Both the position numbers and the translations under genes were made by a program. Shown piece by piece: positions 1 through 5,160 of a stretch of 5,160 bases of DNA. The number at the start of each line of letters is the position of its first letter. Position 1 is the stretch's first letter. Source of the stretch: Planctomycetota bacterium (GTDB lineage Bacteria; Planctomycetota; Phycisphaerae; Phycisphaerales; UBA1924); the NCBI GenBank assembly GCA_023412695.1, contig JAEYNG010000279.1:1-5160 (forward strand). The letters run 5' to 3'. Under the pieces are notes generated by a model, which was not told the origin of the DNA, ran no database searches, and worked only from the letters and a program-made list of their open reading frames with translations.

Positions 1-2
1 GT

Positions 3-764
3 GTCGTTCCGCCCGCGCCGCTGGGCGTGACGGACCTTGGCCCGGAGCCGGAGGGGGCGATCATCGTGGACTATCGGCGCGATCACCCATCGCTGGCGCT
101 CTCGGCGATCGACAAGATCAACATCACCAAGTTCCGGCGGGTTGCGATCGAGCCGGACACGCCGGTGCGCGCGATCGCGACATCCGACAAGGGACCGGCG
201 GTGGTCGAGGTGTCCGATTCCAACGTTCTGGCGATCGTGGTTCCGTGGGACGTGATCGACTCGGACTGGTGCTTCGACCCGGGCTGGGTGCTGTTCCTTG
301 CCGGGAGCGTGCTATATCTCTCCGATGCCGGCGCGGGCGCGACGGGCGAGTCGGTCCGGCCCGGCGACACGCTTCGGACACGCATCCCGCTGGGCGCGAA
401 TGATGTGCGGGTCTCGCTCCCGGACAACTCGCGCGTGCAGGTCGAGCCCGCGAGCGACGGCTCGGTCGCGTTCGGCCCAGTGACCACGAACGGCATCTAC
501 ACCGTTTCATGGCTGGGCACCGCCGCGGCGGCGGACTTCCAGGCTGACGGACGCGTGCGGCGGCCCATCGCCGCGAACCTGACCGACCCGAACGAGTCGG
601 ACATTGGCGCGGCGTCGACGCTGTCGTTCGCAAACGACCAAATCGCGGCCCGGAGTGAGGACGAGGCGGAGCTGACGCGGAAGCTGTGGCCCTACCTGCT
701 GCTGGGCGCGCTGGCGATCATCATGCTGGAGTGGTGGGTGTACAACCGGAAGGTGGCGATCTGA
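3..764 (+). CDS. C-terminal part of a BatA/VWA-type membrane-anchored protein (5' partial)
   Basis: The reading frame is open from the first bases of the window, so the start lies upstream. A GTG at 27 is in frame but has no ribosome-binding site and is probably internal. The visible part has a DYRRDHPSL segment, then a beta-rich stretch with a WDVIDSDWCFDPGWVLFLA segment. A Gly/Pro-rich beta domain follows, then one transmembrane helix at the very C-terminus (LWPYLLLGALAIIMLEWWVY) with a short basic tail. This order matches the C-terminal half of the planctomycete proteins that start with a BatA (aerotolerance regulator N-terminal) domain and carry a VWA-like domain. Their usual neighbours are MoxR ATPase and DUF58 genes, which would lie to the left, outside the window. 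These proteins sit in the cytoplasmic membrane; their exact role is unknown. The family call rests on this half only. Confidence 0.72.
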   Translation, partial: VVPPAPLGVTDLGPEPEGAIIVDYRRDHPSLALSAIDKINITKFRRVAIEPDTPVRAIATSDKGPAVVEVSDSNVLAIVVPWDVIDSDWCFDPGWVLFLAGSVLYLSDAGAGATGESVRPGDTLRTRIPLGANDVRVSLPDNSRVQVEPASDGSVAFGPVTTNGIYTVSWLGTAAAADFQADGRVRRPIAANLTDPNESDIGAASTLSFANDQIAARSEDEAELTRKLWPYLLLGALAIIMLEWWVYNRKVAI

Positions 765-770
765 ACGCGA

Positions 771-1139
771 TCAGACCCTTTGACCCGGCAACGGCGTCAT
801 CCGCACACGGCCAGGTTCGACAACAGTGAACATTCCGAGCCAGTCCTCTCGGGCGAGGACCGCGGCTGTGATTTGGGCCGTCACCCACTGTGGGCTTGGT
901 GCGCCGAGGCGAAAAAGGATCACACCGCTGGAGCAAGCCGCGCCCTTGCGGTAGACGAGCTCGCCAAAGTCCTTATCGAGCGTCAAGAGCACGCGCTGTT
1001 CTTTGTGCGATCGCGCAAGCACCGACGTGTCGTCAGCACTTGCCTGGTCCTCACAAACCCATGCGACATCCATGCCTCGTTCTCGCATGGCCTTGACAGC
1101 GTCGCCGTGGAAGTTCTCGTCTGCAAGATAGCGGATCAT
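771..1139 (-). CDS. DUF5615 family PIN-like toxin of a type II toxin-antitoxin pair
   Basis: This 122-residue protein starts MIRYLADENF, the usual start of DUF5615 (COG4634, Mut7-C/PIN-like) proteins. Acidic residues typical of a PIN-like nuclease are present: D7 and E8 in LADENF, D36/D37 in the middle, and D55/D57 in the TLDKDFGEL motif. The length is normal for the family. The family is predicted to cut RNA in a metal-dependent way and to act as the toxin paired with a DUF433 antitoxin; no activity is shown here. I chose the ATG at 1139 because it gives the family's conserved start. A GTG at 1148 would add MIC and overlap the antitoxin stop by four bases (GTGA), which also makes sense for translational coupling. 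Neither start has a clear Shine-Dalgarno site. The gene converges on the BatA-like gene with only six bases between the stop codons. Confidence 0.82.
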   Translation of the reverse strand: MIRYLADENFHGDAVKAMRERGMDVAWVCEDQASADDTSVLARSHKEQRVLLTLDKDFGELVYRKGAACSSGVILFRLGAPSPQWVTAQITAAVLAREDWLGMFTVVEPGRVRMTPLPGQRV

Positions 1140-1144
1140 GCAGA

Positions 1145-1375
1145 TCACGCCGAAAGGGGATAGATCCGTTCAGAGGACAGGCGTTCGGAGGCATAGGCCA
1201 GACATGCGCGAATGTCATCCGATGTCAGCCGGGGGTAGTTCCGGAGAATGTCCTGTTCGTTCCATCCCTGGGCGAGAAGGCTCACCACAAGTTCAACAGC
1301 GATGCGTGTCCCGGTCACGACAGGCTTGCCGACGAGGATGTTCGGGTCGATCGTGATGCGTTGCTGCCAGGTCAT
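1145..1375 (-). CDS. DUF433 domain antitoxin
   Basis: This 76-residue protein is a full DUF433 (COG2442) domain. It has ITIDPNILVGKPVVTGTRI at residues 7-25, the helix VELVVSLLAQGW at 28-39, then DILRNYPRLTSDDIRACLAY at 42-61. The domain contains a winged-helix-like DNA-binding fold, and such proteins are predicted antitoxins that bind both the toxin and their own promoter. The ATG at 1375 was chosen because GGAG lies six bases upstream (1385-1382) and because homologues begin at this point. A TTG at 1393 would add six unsupported residues. The DUF5615 toxin gene follows directly, and the DUF3592-like gene ends 21 bases upstream on the same strand. The pair may be read from the upstream operon, from a weak promoter inside the DUF3592-like gene (1440-1412), or from both. 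Confidence 0.85.
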   Translation of the reverse strand: MTWQQRITIDPNILVGKPVVTGTRIAVELVVSLLAQGWNEQDILRNYPRLTSDDIRACLAYASERLSSERIYPLSA

Positions 1376-1381
1376 CTGAGG

Positions 1382-1385
1382 CTCC
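1382..1385 (-). promoter_or_regulatory. Ribosome binding site of the DUF433 antitoxin
   Basis: GGAG on the minus strand, six bases before the ATG at 1375. It decides this start over the upstream TTG at 1393. Confidence 0.6.
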
Positions 1386-1396
1386 AGTAGCAAATA

Positions 1397-2053
1397 CTAA
1401 CGCAGGACTCGATAACAGGCCAGCGACATCGTGATCCCAAGCACACTCAGCCCAACCCAAACCGAGAGCTTGGAACTGAGTGCGAAGTCGATAAAGCCCA
1501 GCGTGACAGGAATCAGGAGCATCGCCGCCACGAGAATCGACGGGCTTCGCCCGGGCCGGAACACGGCATGCCACCACGCGCGCCCGAAGAAGTACGCGCC
1601 GGGAAGGAACAGGCACGCAGGGAGCAACGACGCGGTCTTGGGCGGGAAGATCTCGACATTACGCGGATCGCGGCGGCTGACATACAGCGGGATCGACTGT
1701 CCGACGTTCAGGCTCGCCGCGAAGGCCTCGGCCGCACCGAGAGACCGGCCGTAGTGTGGTGTGCATCGCTCCCTGCCATTCAAAGTTGACCATACCCACA
1801 CCGCGAGCCATCCTCGCGAGGTTCGCGGGACTCGTGTTGCCCAAGCCGGCGCAAGCACCGTTCCCTTGACCTCAGGATCTGTCGCACGAAAGGCGACATC
1901 GATCAGATTCGCGAGTCGGAGCATCGAGAACCCGACGACCAAGCCGATGATCGCAGCGGTCGGGAACCTGGACATCCGCCGCAGGATGCGCCATTGCCGC
2001 GCACGTGCGGACCTGTGCCACGATGAACGGCGCCCGCGAGTGCTCACCGCCAC
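1397..2053 (-). CDS. DUF3592-like membrane protein
   Basis: This protein has 218 residues from the GTG at 2053, or 192 from an ATG at 1975. Numbered from the ATG, a first membrane helix spans about residues 6-29. A soluble loop (about 31-113) contains VWVWSTLNGRER and a Tyr-Gly segment, then IPLYVSRRDPRNVEIFPP. Three further hydrophobic segments follow, at about 116-132, 145-166 and 171-189. A helix, a beta-rich loop holding a vVyY.p.nP-like motif, then C-terminal helices is the pattern of DUF3592; the match is by pattern only. No function is known. The GTG has GAGG seven bases upstream (2064-2061) and overlaps the end of the deiodinase-like gene by ten bases, which suggests coupling, but it adds 26 Arg-rich residues. 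The ATG gives a more usual N-terminus without a clear binding site. The gene is probably co-transcribed with the enzyme upstream. Confidence 0.62.
   Translation of the reverse strand: MAVSTRGRRSSWHRSARARQWRILRRMSRFPTAAIIGLVVGFSMLRLANLIDVAFRATDPEVKGTVLAPAWATRVPRTSRGWLAVWVWSTLNGRERCTPHYGRSLGAAEAFAASLNVGQSIPLYVSRRDPRNVEIFPPKTASLLPACLFLPGAYFFGRAWWHAVFRPGRSPSILVAAMLLIPVTLGFIDFALSSKLSVWVGLSVLGITMSLACYRVLR
1412..1440 (-). promoter_or_regulatory. Possible internal sigma-70-type promoter for the toxin-antitoxin pair
   Basis: On the minus strand TTGGGA (1440-1435) and TGTTAT (1417-1412) are separated by exactly 17 bases. Each matches four of six consensus positions. A transcript starting near 1405 would have a leader of about 30 bases that includes the GGAG of the antitoxin. 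The site lies within the last codons of the DUF3592-like gene. Such matches arise by chance, though this AT-richer patch is unusual for the window. Confidence 0.3.
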
Positions 2054-2718
2054 ACCACCACCTCTTTCACCGGCTTTCGCTGGATGTCCGGCACCACGCA
2101 GCCGTCCGCCGGATACCCGACCGGGATCAGCAGGAATGGCCGCTCGTGCTCGGGCCGCTCGAGGATCTTCGCAAGGAAGTTCATCGGGCTGGGCGTGTGC
2201 GTCAGCGCGGCCAGGCCCGCGTGGTGCACCGCCGCGAGCAGCAGCCCGACTGCAATGCCGACGCTCTCCTTGACGTAGTACACCTGCCCGCCCTCATCCG
2301 TCTTCATCAGCTTGAAGACGACGATCAGCCACGGCGCGGCCTCGAGGAACGCCTTGTCCGGCGTCGTATCAAACGGCTTTAGGTCGTCGAGCCACTCCGC
2401 GTTGGCCTTGCGCCCGTAGAACTCGCGTTCCTCGGCCTCCGCGCCCTCGCGGATCGCTTTCTTCAAGGCCGGATCGCTGACGCAGACAAACCGCCACGGC
2501 TGCTTGTTCGCGCCACTGGGCGCGGTCGCCGCGGCCATGCAGATCGTCTCGATCACCTCTCGCGGCACCTCGCGGTCCGAGAACATCCGAACGCTGCGAC
2601 GCTGCCGCATGATCGAGCAAAACCGTGCCGCGCACTCCCCGGGCGTGCCCGATGGTTGATACGGAGTCAGCGGCACATGCCGCGGCGGAGAGGGTTCAAC
2701 AGGAGCGTCGTCGTTCAT
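2044..2718 (-). CDS. Nitroreductase-fold FMN enzyme, iodotyrosine deiodinase-like (halotyrosine dehalogenase)
   Basis: This 224-residue protein resembles iodotyrosine deiodinase along its whole catalytic domain (about residues 35-224). Enzymes of this family remove iodide (or bromide or chloride) reductively from halogenated tyrosine, using FMN in a homodimer. Visible motifs are RRSVRMFSDREVP (40-52), the phosphate and flavin site; TAPSGANKQPWRFV (65-78); VGLLLAAVHHAGL (157-169); THTP (173-176), whose last Thr matches the Thr that contacts flavin N5; and LLIPVGYP (196-203) with VPDIQRKP (209-216). The three side chains that hold the amino-acid part of the substrate in human IYD (Glu157, Tyr161, Lys182, from memory) match E97, Y101 and K122 with identical spacing. 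A Pro-rich leader of about 35 residues replaces the mammalian membrane anchor, so the enzyme should be cytosolic. The ATG at 2718 lies 23 bases after the predicted transcript start, with a modest GAGG at 2732-2729. General nitroreductase activity is the alternative. Confidence 0.85.
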   Translation of the reverse strand: MNDDAPVEPSPPRHVPLTPYQPSGTPGECAARFCSIMRQRRSVRMFSDREVPREVIETICMAAATAPSGANKQPWRFVCVSDPALKKAIREGAEAEEREFYGRKANAEWLDDLKPFDTTPDKAFLEAAPWLIVVFKLMKTDEGGQVYYVKESVGIAVGLLLAAVHHAGLAALTHTPSPMNFLAKILERPEHERPFLLIPVGYPADGCVVPDIQRKPVKEVVVWR

Positions 2719-2744
2719 ACGGTTCGGGCCTCAATCGGGTGTGC

Positions 2745-2761
2745 AACATTTCAATGATGTT
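2745..2761. promoter_or_regulatory. Imperfect dyad over the -10 box, possible operator
   Basis: The sequence AACAT, seven bases, ATGTT forms a 17-base inverted repeat covering the proposed -10 element of the minus-strand promoter. A regulator binding here would block the promoter. Five-base arms are short, so chance is a real alternative, and no regulator gene is adjacent. Confidence 0.2.
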
Positions 2762-2776
2762 CAAGCTCCGTGTCAA
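2748..2776 (-). promoter_or_regulatory. Sigma-70-type promoter of the deiodinase-like gene
   Basis: On the minus strand a perfect TTGACA (2776-2771) is followed after 17 bases by TGAAAT (2753-2748), which matches four of six positions of the -10 consensus. Transcription would start near 2741, giving a leader of about 23 bases with GAGG before the ATG at 2718. The patch is AT-rich against a GC-rich background. It probably serves the enzyme and the DUF3592-like gene, and possibly the toxin-antitoxin pair. Confidence 0.6.
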
Positions 2777-2796
2777 CACACAACGGGCCCGCGGCG

Positions 2797-2837
2797 GTGT
2801 CATAGAGATTGACCGGTCCTTTACTCGTACTCAGATT
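2797..2837 (+). promoter_or_regulatory. Possible promoter of the secreted-protein gene (divergent region)
   Basis: Two weak sigma-70 arrangements overlap here. GTGTCA (2797-2802) and TTTACT (2820-2825) are 17 bases apart with four of six matches each. TTGACC (2809-2814) has only a poor -10 (CAGATT at 2832-2837) after 17 bases. An eight-base perfect palindrome GACCGGTC sits at 2811-2818. The gene at 2898 must have a promoter in 2719-2897, but I cannot tell which of these is used. Confidence 0.25.
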
Positions 2838-2882
2838 GCTTAACGTCCCCACCCTTCCGCCGCACGATCGGCGAATGACCCC

Positions 2883-2888
2883 AAGGAG
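2883..2888 (+). promoter_or_regulatory. Ribosome binding site of the secreted helical protein
   Basis: AAGGAG, nine bases before the ATG at 2898. It is the strongest Shine-Dalgarno site in the window and fixes the start. Confidence 0.8.
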
Positions 2889-2897
2889 CTGGCCACA

Positions 2898-4004
2898 ATG
2901 CTCACCACGCACGCACCCACCGCCCGCCGTCGCTTGGTCATGTGCCTCGTCGCCGCCGCGGCGGCCGTCGGCGGCATGCATGCCGCGGCCAACGCCCAGA
3001 ACCACAAGCCTTGGCCCGAGCCCTCCGCTTACAAGACCCCCGCGGTGAAGGATAAGAACGCCGCGCTCGAGTACATGACGATCCGCGACCTGATGGACAC
3101 CAAGTTCATCCAGTTTGTCGGCGAGCAGTACAACGGCGGCGAGGCGACATGGGTCCCGACCGACGAGCTGACGGTGCTGCTGGAGGAGAATCAGCCGCTG
3201 ATCAAGCGGCTCATCGAGGCGTCGAAGCTTCCGAACTACGACTTCGGCATCCGCTACGAGGACGGCTACGCGGCGCTGCTCCCTCATCTTGGCCACATCC
3301 GTTCTTTCGCCCGGATACTCGGGGCAGATGCGCGGCGGCTCGCTGTCGCCGGACGCACCGACGAGGCGACCGAGCGGCTGCTCACCTGCCTGCGACTATC
3401 GCGTCACGTCATGCAGGACAAGGTCCTCATCTCCTCGCTGGTATCGATCGCGATCACCTCGCTCGCCGTGAACCAAGCAGAGATTACCGCGCGGGACTTC
3501 GGCATGAGCGACGCCTCCCGTCGTGAGTTCATCAAGCTCGCCAAGTCGCTGCTGAACGAGGACCCCTTCATGACCCGTGCGTGCCTGCAGACGGAGAAGC
3601 AGCTCGCGATCACGTCCATCAAGCCCGTCATCGAGGGCAAGGGCGAGCACGCAGGGCGCGAGCTCGTGAAGCACTTGAAGGGCTTGCTCCTTGAGGCCGA
3701 CGCGATCAGGCTGATCGAGCCCCTGAACGAGGAGCAGCTCAACGAACAGGTGGACCTGCTGACCCGCTATTACGCCGCGCTCAACGACGCCTGGGTCGCC
3801 AAGGACGCCGCAGACCGCCTCAAGGCGCTCGAGCAGCGTCTGACCGACGGCGACTTCGGCGTGCTGGTTAGGCACCTCGCGCCGGCGCTCACCAAGGCGT
3901 ACTCCGCCCTGCAGAAGACCACCAAAGAGATCGAGGCCGTTGTTGCACTGCTCGAGCCCGGGCCGATGGTCATCGATGACCTGATTGTCGAGCCCGCCGA
4001 GTGA
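2898..4004 (+). CDS. Secreted alpha-helical protein of unknown function
   Basis: This 368-residue protein starts with a clear Sec signal peptide: basic TARRRL at 8-13, a hydrophobic Ala/Val core at 14-25, and an ANA cleavage site near residue 33. The mature part is almost wholly helical and strongly charged, with no membrane segment. A KNAALEYM segment lies at 53-60. A WVPTDELTVLLEENQPLIKRLIEASKLPNYDFG region follows at 85-117. Helices at 130-200 include GADARRLAVAGRTDEATERL, which resembles a TPR-like helix pair. The C-terminal part has long amphipathic helices, probably coiled-coil, at about 276-315 and 325-352. I recognise a type of protein common in planctomycetes (start NAA..Y, then a helical array) but no named family or catalytic motif. 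A lipoprotein is unlikely because the only early Cys (C16) is not in a lipobox. It is transcribed alone and ends before a hairpin. Confidence 0.85.
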   Translation: MLTTHAPTARRRLVMCLVAAAAAVGGMHAAANAQNHKPWPEPSAYKTPAVKDKNAALEYMTIRDLMDTKFIQFVGEQYNGGEATWVPTDELTVLLEENQPLIKRLIEASKLPNYDFGIRYEDGYAALLPHLGHIRSFARILGADARRLAVAGRTDEATERLLTCLRLSRHVMQDKVLISSLVSIAITSLAVNQAEITARDFGMSDASRREFIKLAKSLLNEDPFMTRACLQTEKQLAITSIKPVIEGKGEHAGRELVKHLKGLLLEADAIRLIEPLNEEQLNEQVDLLTRYYAALNDAWVAKDAADRLKALEQRLTDGDFGVLVRHLAPALTKAYSALQKTTKEIEAVVALLEPGPMVIDDLIVEPAE

Positions 4005-4027
4005 CCGCCTTCAGCACTGGAATCATC

Positions 4028-4059
4028 CGGGGTCCCGCCGTTATCGCGGACGGGCCCCG
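4028..4059 (+). terminator. GC-rich hairpin, possible transcription terminator
   Basis: CGGGG (4028-4032) pairs with CCCCG (4055-4059), CCCG (4034-4037) with CGGG (4051-4054), and CCG (4038-4040) with CGG (4047-4049). Single-base bulges lie at 4033 and 4050, and the loop is TTATCG. The stem starts 24 bases after the stop of the secreted-protein gene and is followed by only a short T-run (CTTTG). It could end that transcript and insulate the sigma gene. The weak T-run lowers confidence. Confidence 0.5.
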
Positions 4060-4115
4060 CTTTGCTGGACACGCCTCGTCCACGGCGCACGCTTGAAGCA
4101 CAACACCCATCGGTC

Positions 4116-4703
4116 ATGAACAACGCGGGTCAACAACTCCTGCTCGCGACGCGGCGCGGTGACGAGCCCGCGGCCAGAAGCCTCTGGCACGCGTACGCCC
4201 CGCGTCTGATCGCGTACGCCCGGAGCATCGTCCGCCGCACCGGCACGCCGCAGGACGCCGAGGACATCGTCCAGACCGTCTTCTGCCGCATGCTCCGCGC
4301 CGACCTTGACGACCTTGCGCTCGTGGATGATGTCGGCGCGTGGTTGGCGCAGGTCACCCGCCGCACATCGCTGAACTGGTTGCGAACGAACCGGCGCGAA
4401 CGTGCCCGCCGTGGCCGCGCGCACCCGGCATCGAGCGGCGACGCTGCCGCCCCATCTGATGCCGAGTTGGCCGATGCGATCGAGCGTCTGCCCGCGCGGC
4501 TGCGTGAGGTGGTCGTGCTCAAGCACGCCGGCGGGCTGACGTTCGACCAGATCGAGCTCGCCACGGGCGTCAGCCGCAACACCGCCGCCGCCAGGTATCG
4601 AGCGGCGGTCGAACGCCTTCGATCCATGCTGCGGGATCGCGACGTCTCTTCCGTATCATTCAACGCCAAATCTCCGAGGGAGAAGCTGGTGCACCATGGC
4701 TGA
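4116..4703 (+). CDS. ECF-type (sigma-70 family) RNA polymerase sigma factor
   Basis: This 195-residue protein has the two domains of an ECF sigma factor. Sigma-2 spans about residues 14-92 and contains YAPRLIAYARSIV and the hallmark DAEDIVQTVF at 47-56, which contacts core polymerase and the -10 element. A basic Ala-rich linker follows at 93-114. Sigma-4 spans about 115-173, with AIERLPARLREVVVLKHAGG followed by the helix-turn-helix LTFDQIELATGVSRNTAAAR that reads the -35 element. The size is normal. The ATG at 4116 gives the usual short N-terminus. A TTG at 4062 lies in the T-run of the upstream hairpin and is unlikely. No clear Shine-Dalgarno site precedes 4116. The downstream membrane-protein gene overlaps it by eight bases, so the two are co-translated and probably form a sigma/anti-sigma pair. 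I cannot see a likely autoregulated promoter upstream. Confidence 0.9.
   Translation: MNNAGQQLLLATRRGDEPAARSLWHAYAPRLIAYARSIVRRTGTPQDAEDIVQTVFCRMLRADLDDLALVDDVGAWLAQVTRRTSLNWLRTNRRERARRGRAHPASSGDAAAPSDAELADAIERLPARLREVVVLKHAGGLTFDQIELATGVSRNTAAARYRAAVERLRSMLRDRDVSSVSFNAKSPREKLVHHG
4676..4685 (+). promoter_or_regulatory. Ribosome binding site of the membrane protein inside the sigma gene
   Basis: The purine run GAGGGAGAAG ends ten bases before the ATG at 4696, within the last codons of the sigma factor. With the eight-base overlap it supports coupled translation of the two proteins. Confidence 0.5.
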
Positions 4704-5145
4704 CCAACAGCAACAGTCTCATCCGCCGCGCACCGACGATGCGCTGGCCGCGCGGCTTGACCACTGGGGCCGCCGTGAACGTTCGCGCTTGAGCGAACCC
4801 GGCGCACGCTTCATGAGCGAGGTCCGCTCTTTGCGCACAGGCCCACGGTTCGCCCGACGCGTGGTGACGTTGCTCGCCGCAGCAGCAGCAATCGCGCTCG
4901 CCGCGATCGTGGCGCTGCGCGCCGATACGCGCCCGTCGTCACCATCGGGCACTTCAGGCACGGTCCCGTTGGCGCAACGCCCTGCGCCGAGCACGATCAT
5001 CAACGCCGCCGCGGGGCTCAATACCGATGCGGCCACCGTCTTCGATCTGCTCGATCGGCTCCCCGAGCGTGAAACGCGCGATGCCCCCGCACGCGCGGGC
5101 GATGCTTACTGCGTCGGGTGCATGGACGACCTCATGCGGATCTAG
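4696..5145 (+). CDS. Small single-pass membrane protein, candidate anti-sigma factor
   Basis: This 149-residue protein has a charged N-terminal part (1-54) that includes DALAARLDHWGRRERSRLSE and an Arg-rich end (RFARR, 51-55). One transmembrane helix follows at about 56-75, then a Pro/Ser/Thr-rich linker and a tail with NAAAGLNTDAATVFDLLDRLPE at 103-124. The extreme C-terminus is YCVGCMDDLMRI. By the positive-inside rule the N-terminus is cytoplasmic and the tail outside. The start overlaps the sigma gene by eight bases (ATGGCTGA), and GAGGGAGAAG lies just upstream, ending ten bases before the ATG. The position, size and topology suggest the anti-sigma factor for that sigma. However, there is no HxxxCxxC zinc anti-sigma motif in the cytoplasmic part, so this role is inferred from context only. 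The two cysteines of the CxxC are the only ones in the protein. Confidence 0.75.
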   Translation: MADQQQQSHPPRTDDALAARLDHWGRRERSRLSEPGARFMSEVRSLRTGPRFARRVVTLLAAAAAIALAAIVALRADTRPSSPSGTSGTVPLAQRPAPSTIINAAAGLNTDAATVFDLLDRLPERETRDAPARAGDAYCVGCMDDLMRI

Positions 5146-5160
5146 CCGCCACCCGTCGTG
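5146..5160. other. Right-end remnant without assignable feature
   Basis: Fifteen bases after the stop codon of the membrane protein. A GTG occupies the last three bases but nothing downstream is visible to judge it. Confidence 0.3.

Noticed and set aside
83..633. Long minus-strand open frames opposite the BatA-like gene
   Set aside because: They are Arg/Ser/Pro-rich shadows of the real frame, with no domain and no ribosome-binding site.
760..775. Hairpin TCTGA/TCAGA between the convergent stop codons as a bidirectional terminator
   Set aside because: Only five pairs, no flanking T-runs, and partly an effect of the two facing TGA codons.
780..1163. Plus-strand open frame of 127 codons opposite the toxin
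   Set aside because: The minus strand encodes a clear DUF5615 protein; the plus-strand product has no recognisable motif.
1659..1844. Possible frameshift in the DUF3592-like gene, as a second minus-strand frame covers the loop region
   Set aside because: The main frame runs through with a sensible loop and all expected helices, so no frameshift is needed.
1761..2273. Plus-strand open frame of 170 codons across the DUF3592-like/deiodinase junction
   Set aside because: It is antisense to two supported genes and its product is low-complexity Pro/Arg/Ala, typical of shadow frames in GC-rich DNA.
3396..3875. Minus-strand open frame of 159 codons inside the secreted-protein gene
   Set aside because: It is a Leu/Val-rich shadow of the helical, charged plus-strand protein and has no start signal.
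4062..4115. N-terminal extension of the sigma factor from a TTG
   Set aside because: The TTG lies in the T-run of the terminator-like hairpin, and the extra 18 residues do not resemble ECF sigma N-termini.
4130..4807. Minus-strand open frame of 225 codons opposite the sigma factor
   Set aside because: The sigma factor frame has unmistakable domains; the antisense product is Arg/Ser-rich without motifs.

Overview
The window is GC-rich bacterial DNA with six complete protein genes, one gene cut at the left edge, and no RNA genes, CRISPR arrays or transposase genes that I can see. The gene content best fits a planctomycete, probably of the Phycisphaerae type. The clues are the C-terminus of a BatA/VWA-type membrane protein, a secreted helical protein of a kind common in that phylum, a small ECF sigma factor with a short one-helix membrane partner, and only partial use of Shine-Dalgarno sites. 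This assignment is inference; there is no marker gene in the window.

Layout. Bases 3-764 (+) are the end of a membrane-anchored BatA-like protein. Facing it on the minus strand is a run of four genes read from about 2718 down to 771: an FMN nitroreductase-fold enzyme that looks like a bacterial iodotyrosine deiodinase (2718-2044), a DUF3592-like membrane protein (2053-1397), and a DUF433/DUF5615 toxin-antitoxin pair (1375-1145 and 1139-771). A good sigma-70-like promoter (TTGACA, 17 bases, TGAAAT) lies just upstream of the enzyme. The toxin-antitoxin pair may also have its own weaker promoter. Bases 2719-2897 are a divergent control region.

To the right on the plus strand, 2898-4004 encodes a secreted alpha-helical protein of unknown function with a clear signal peptide. 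It is followed by a GC-rich hairpin at 4028-4059 that may be a terminator. Then comes a two-gene unit: an ECF sigma factor (4116-4703) overlapping by 8 bases a 149-residue single-pass membrane protein (4696-5145), which is the natural candidate for its anti-sigma partner. The last 15 bases hold nothing assignable.

The most interesting items are the deiodinase-like enzyme, which keeps the substrate-binding Glu/Tyr/Lys set as well as the flavin-binding residues, and the unusual sigma partner, whose only two cysteines form a CxxC at the extreme, probably extracytoplasmic, C-terminus. The toxin-antitoxin segment has a visibly lower GC content than its flanks and may be an acquired cassette.
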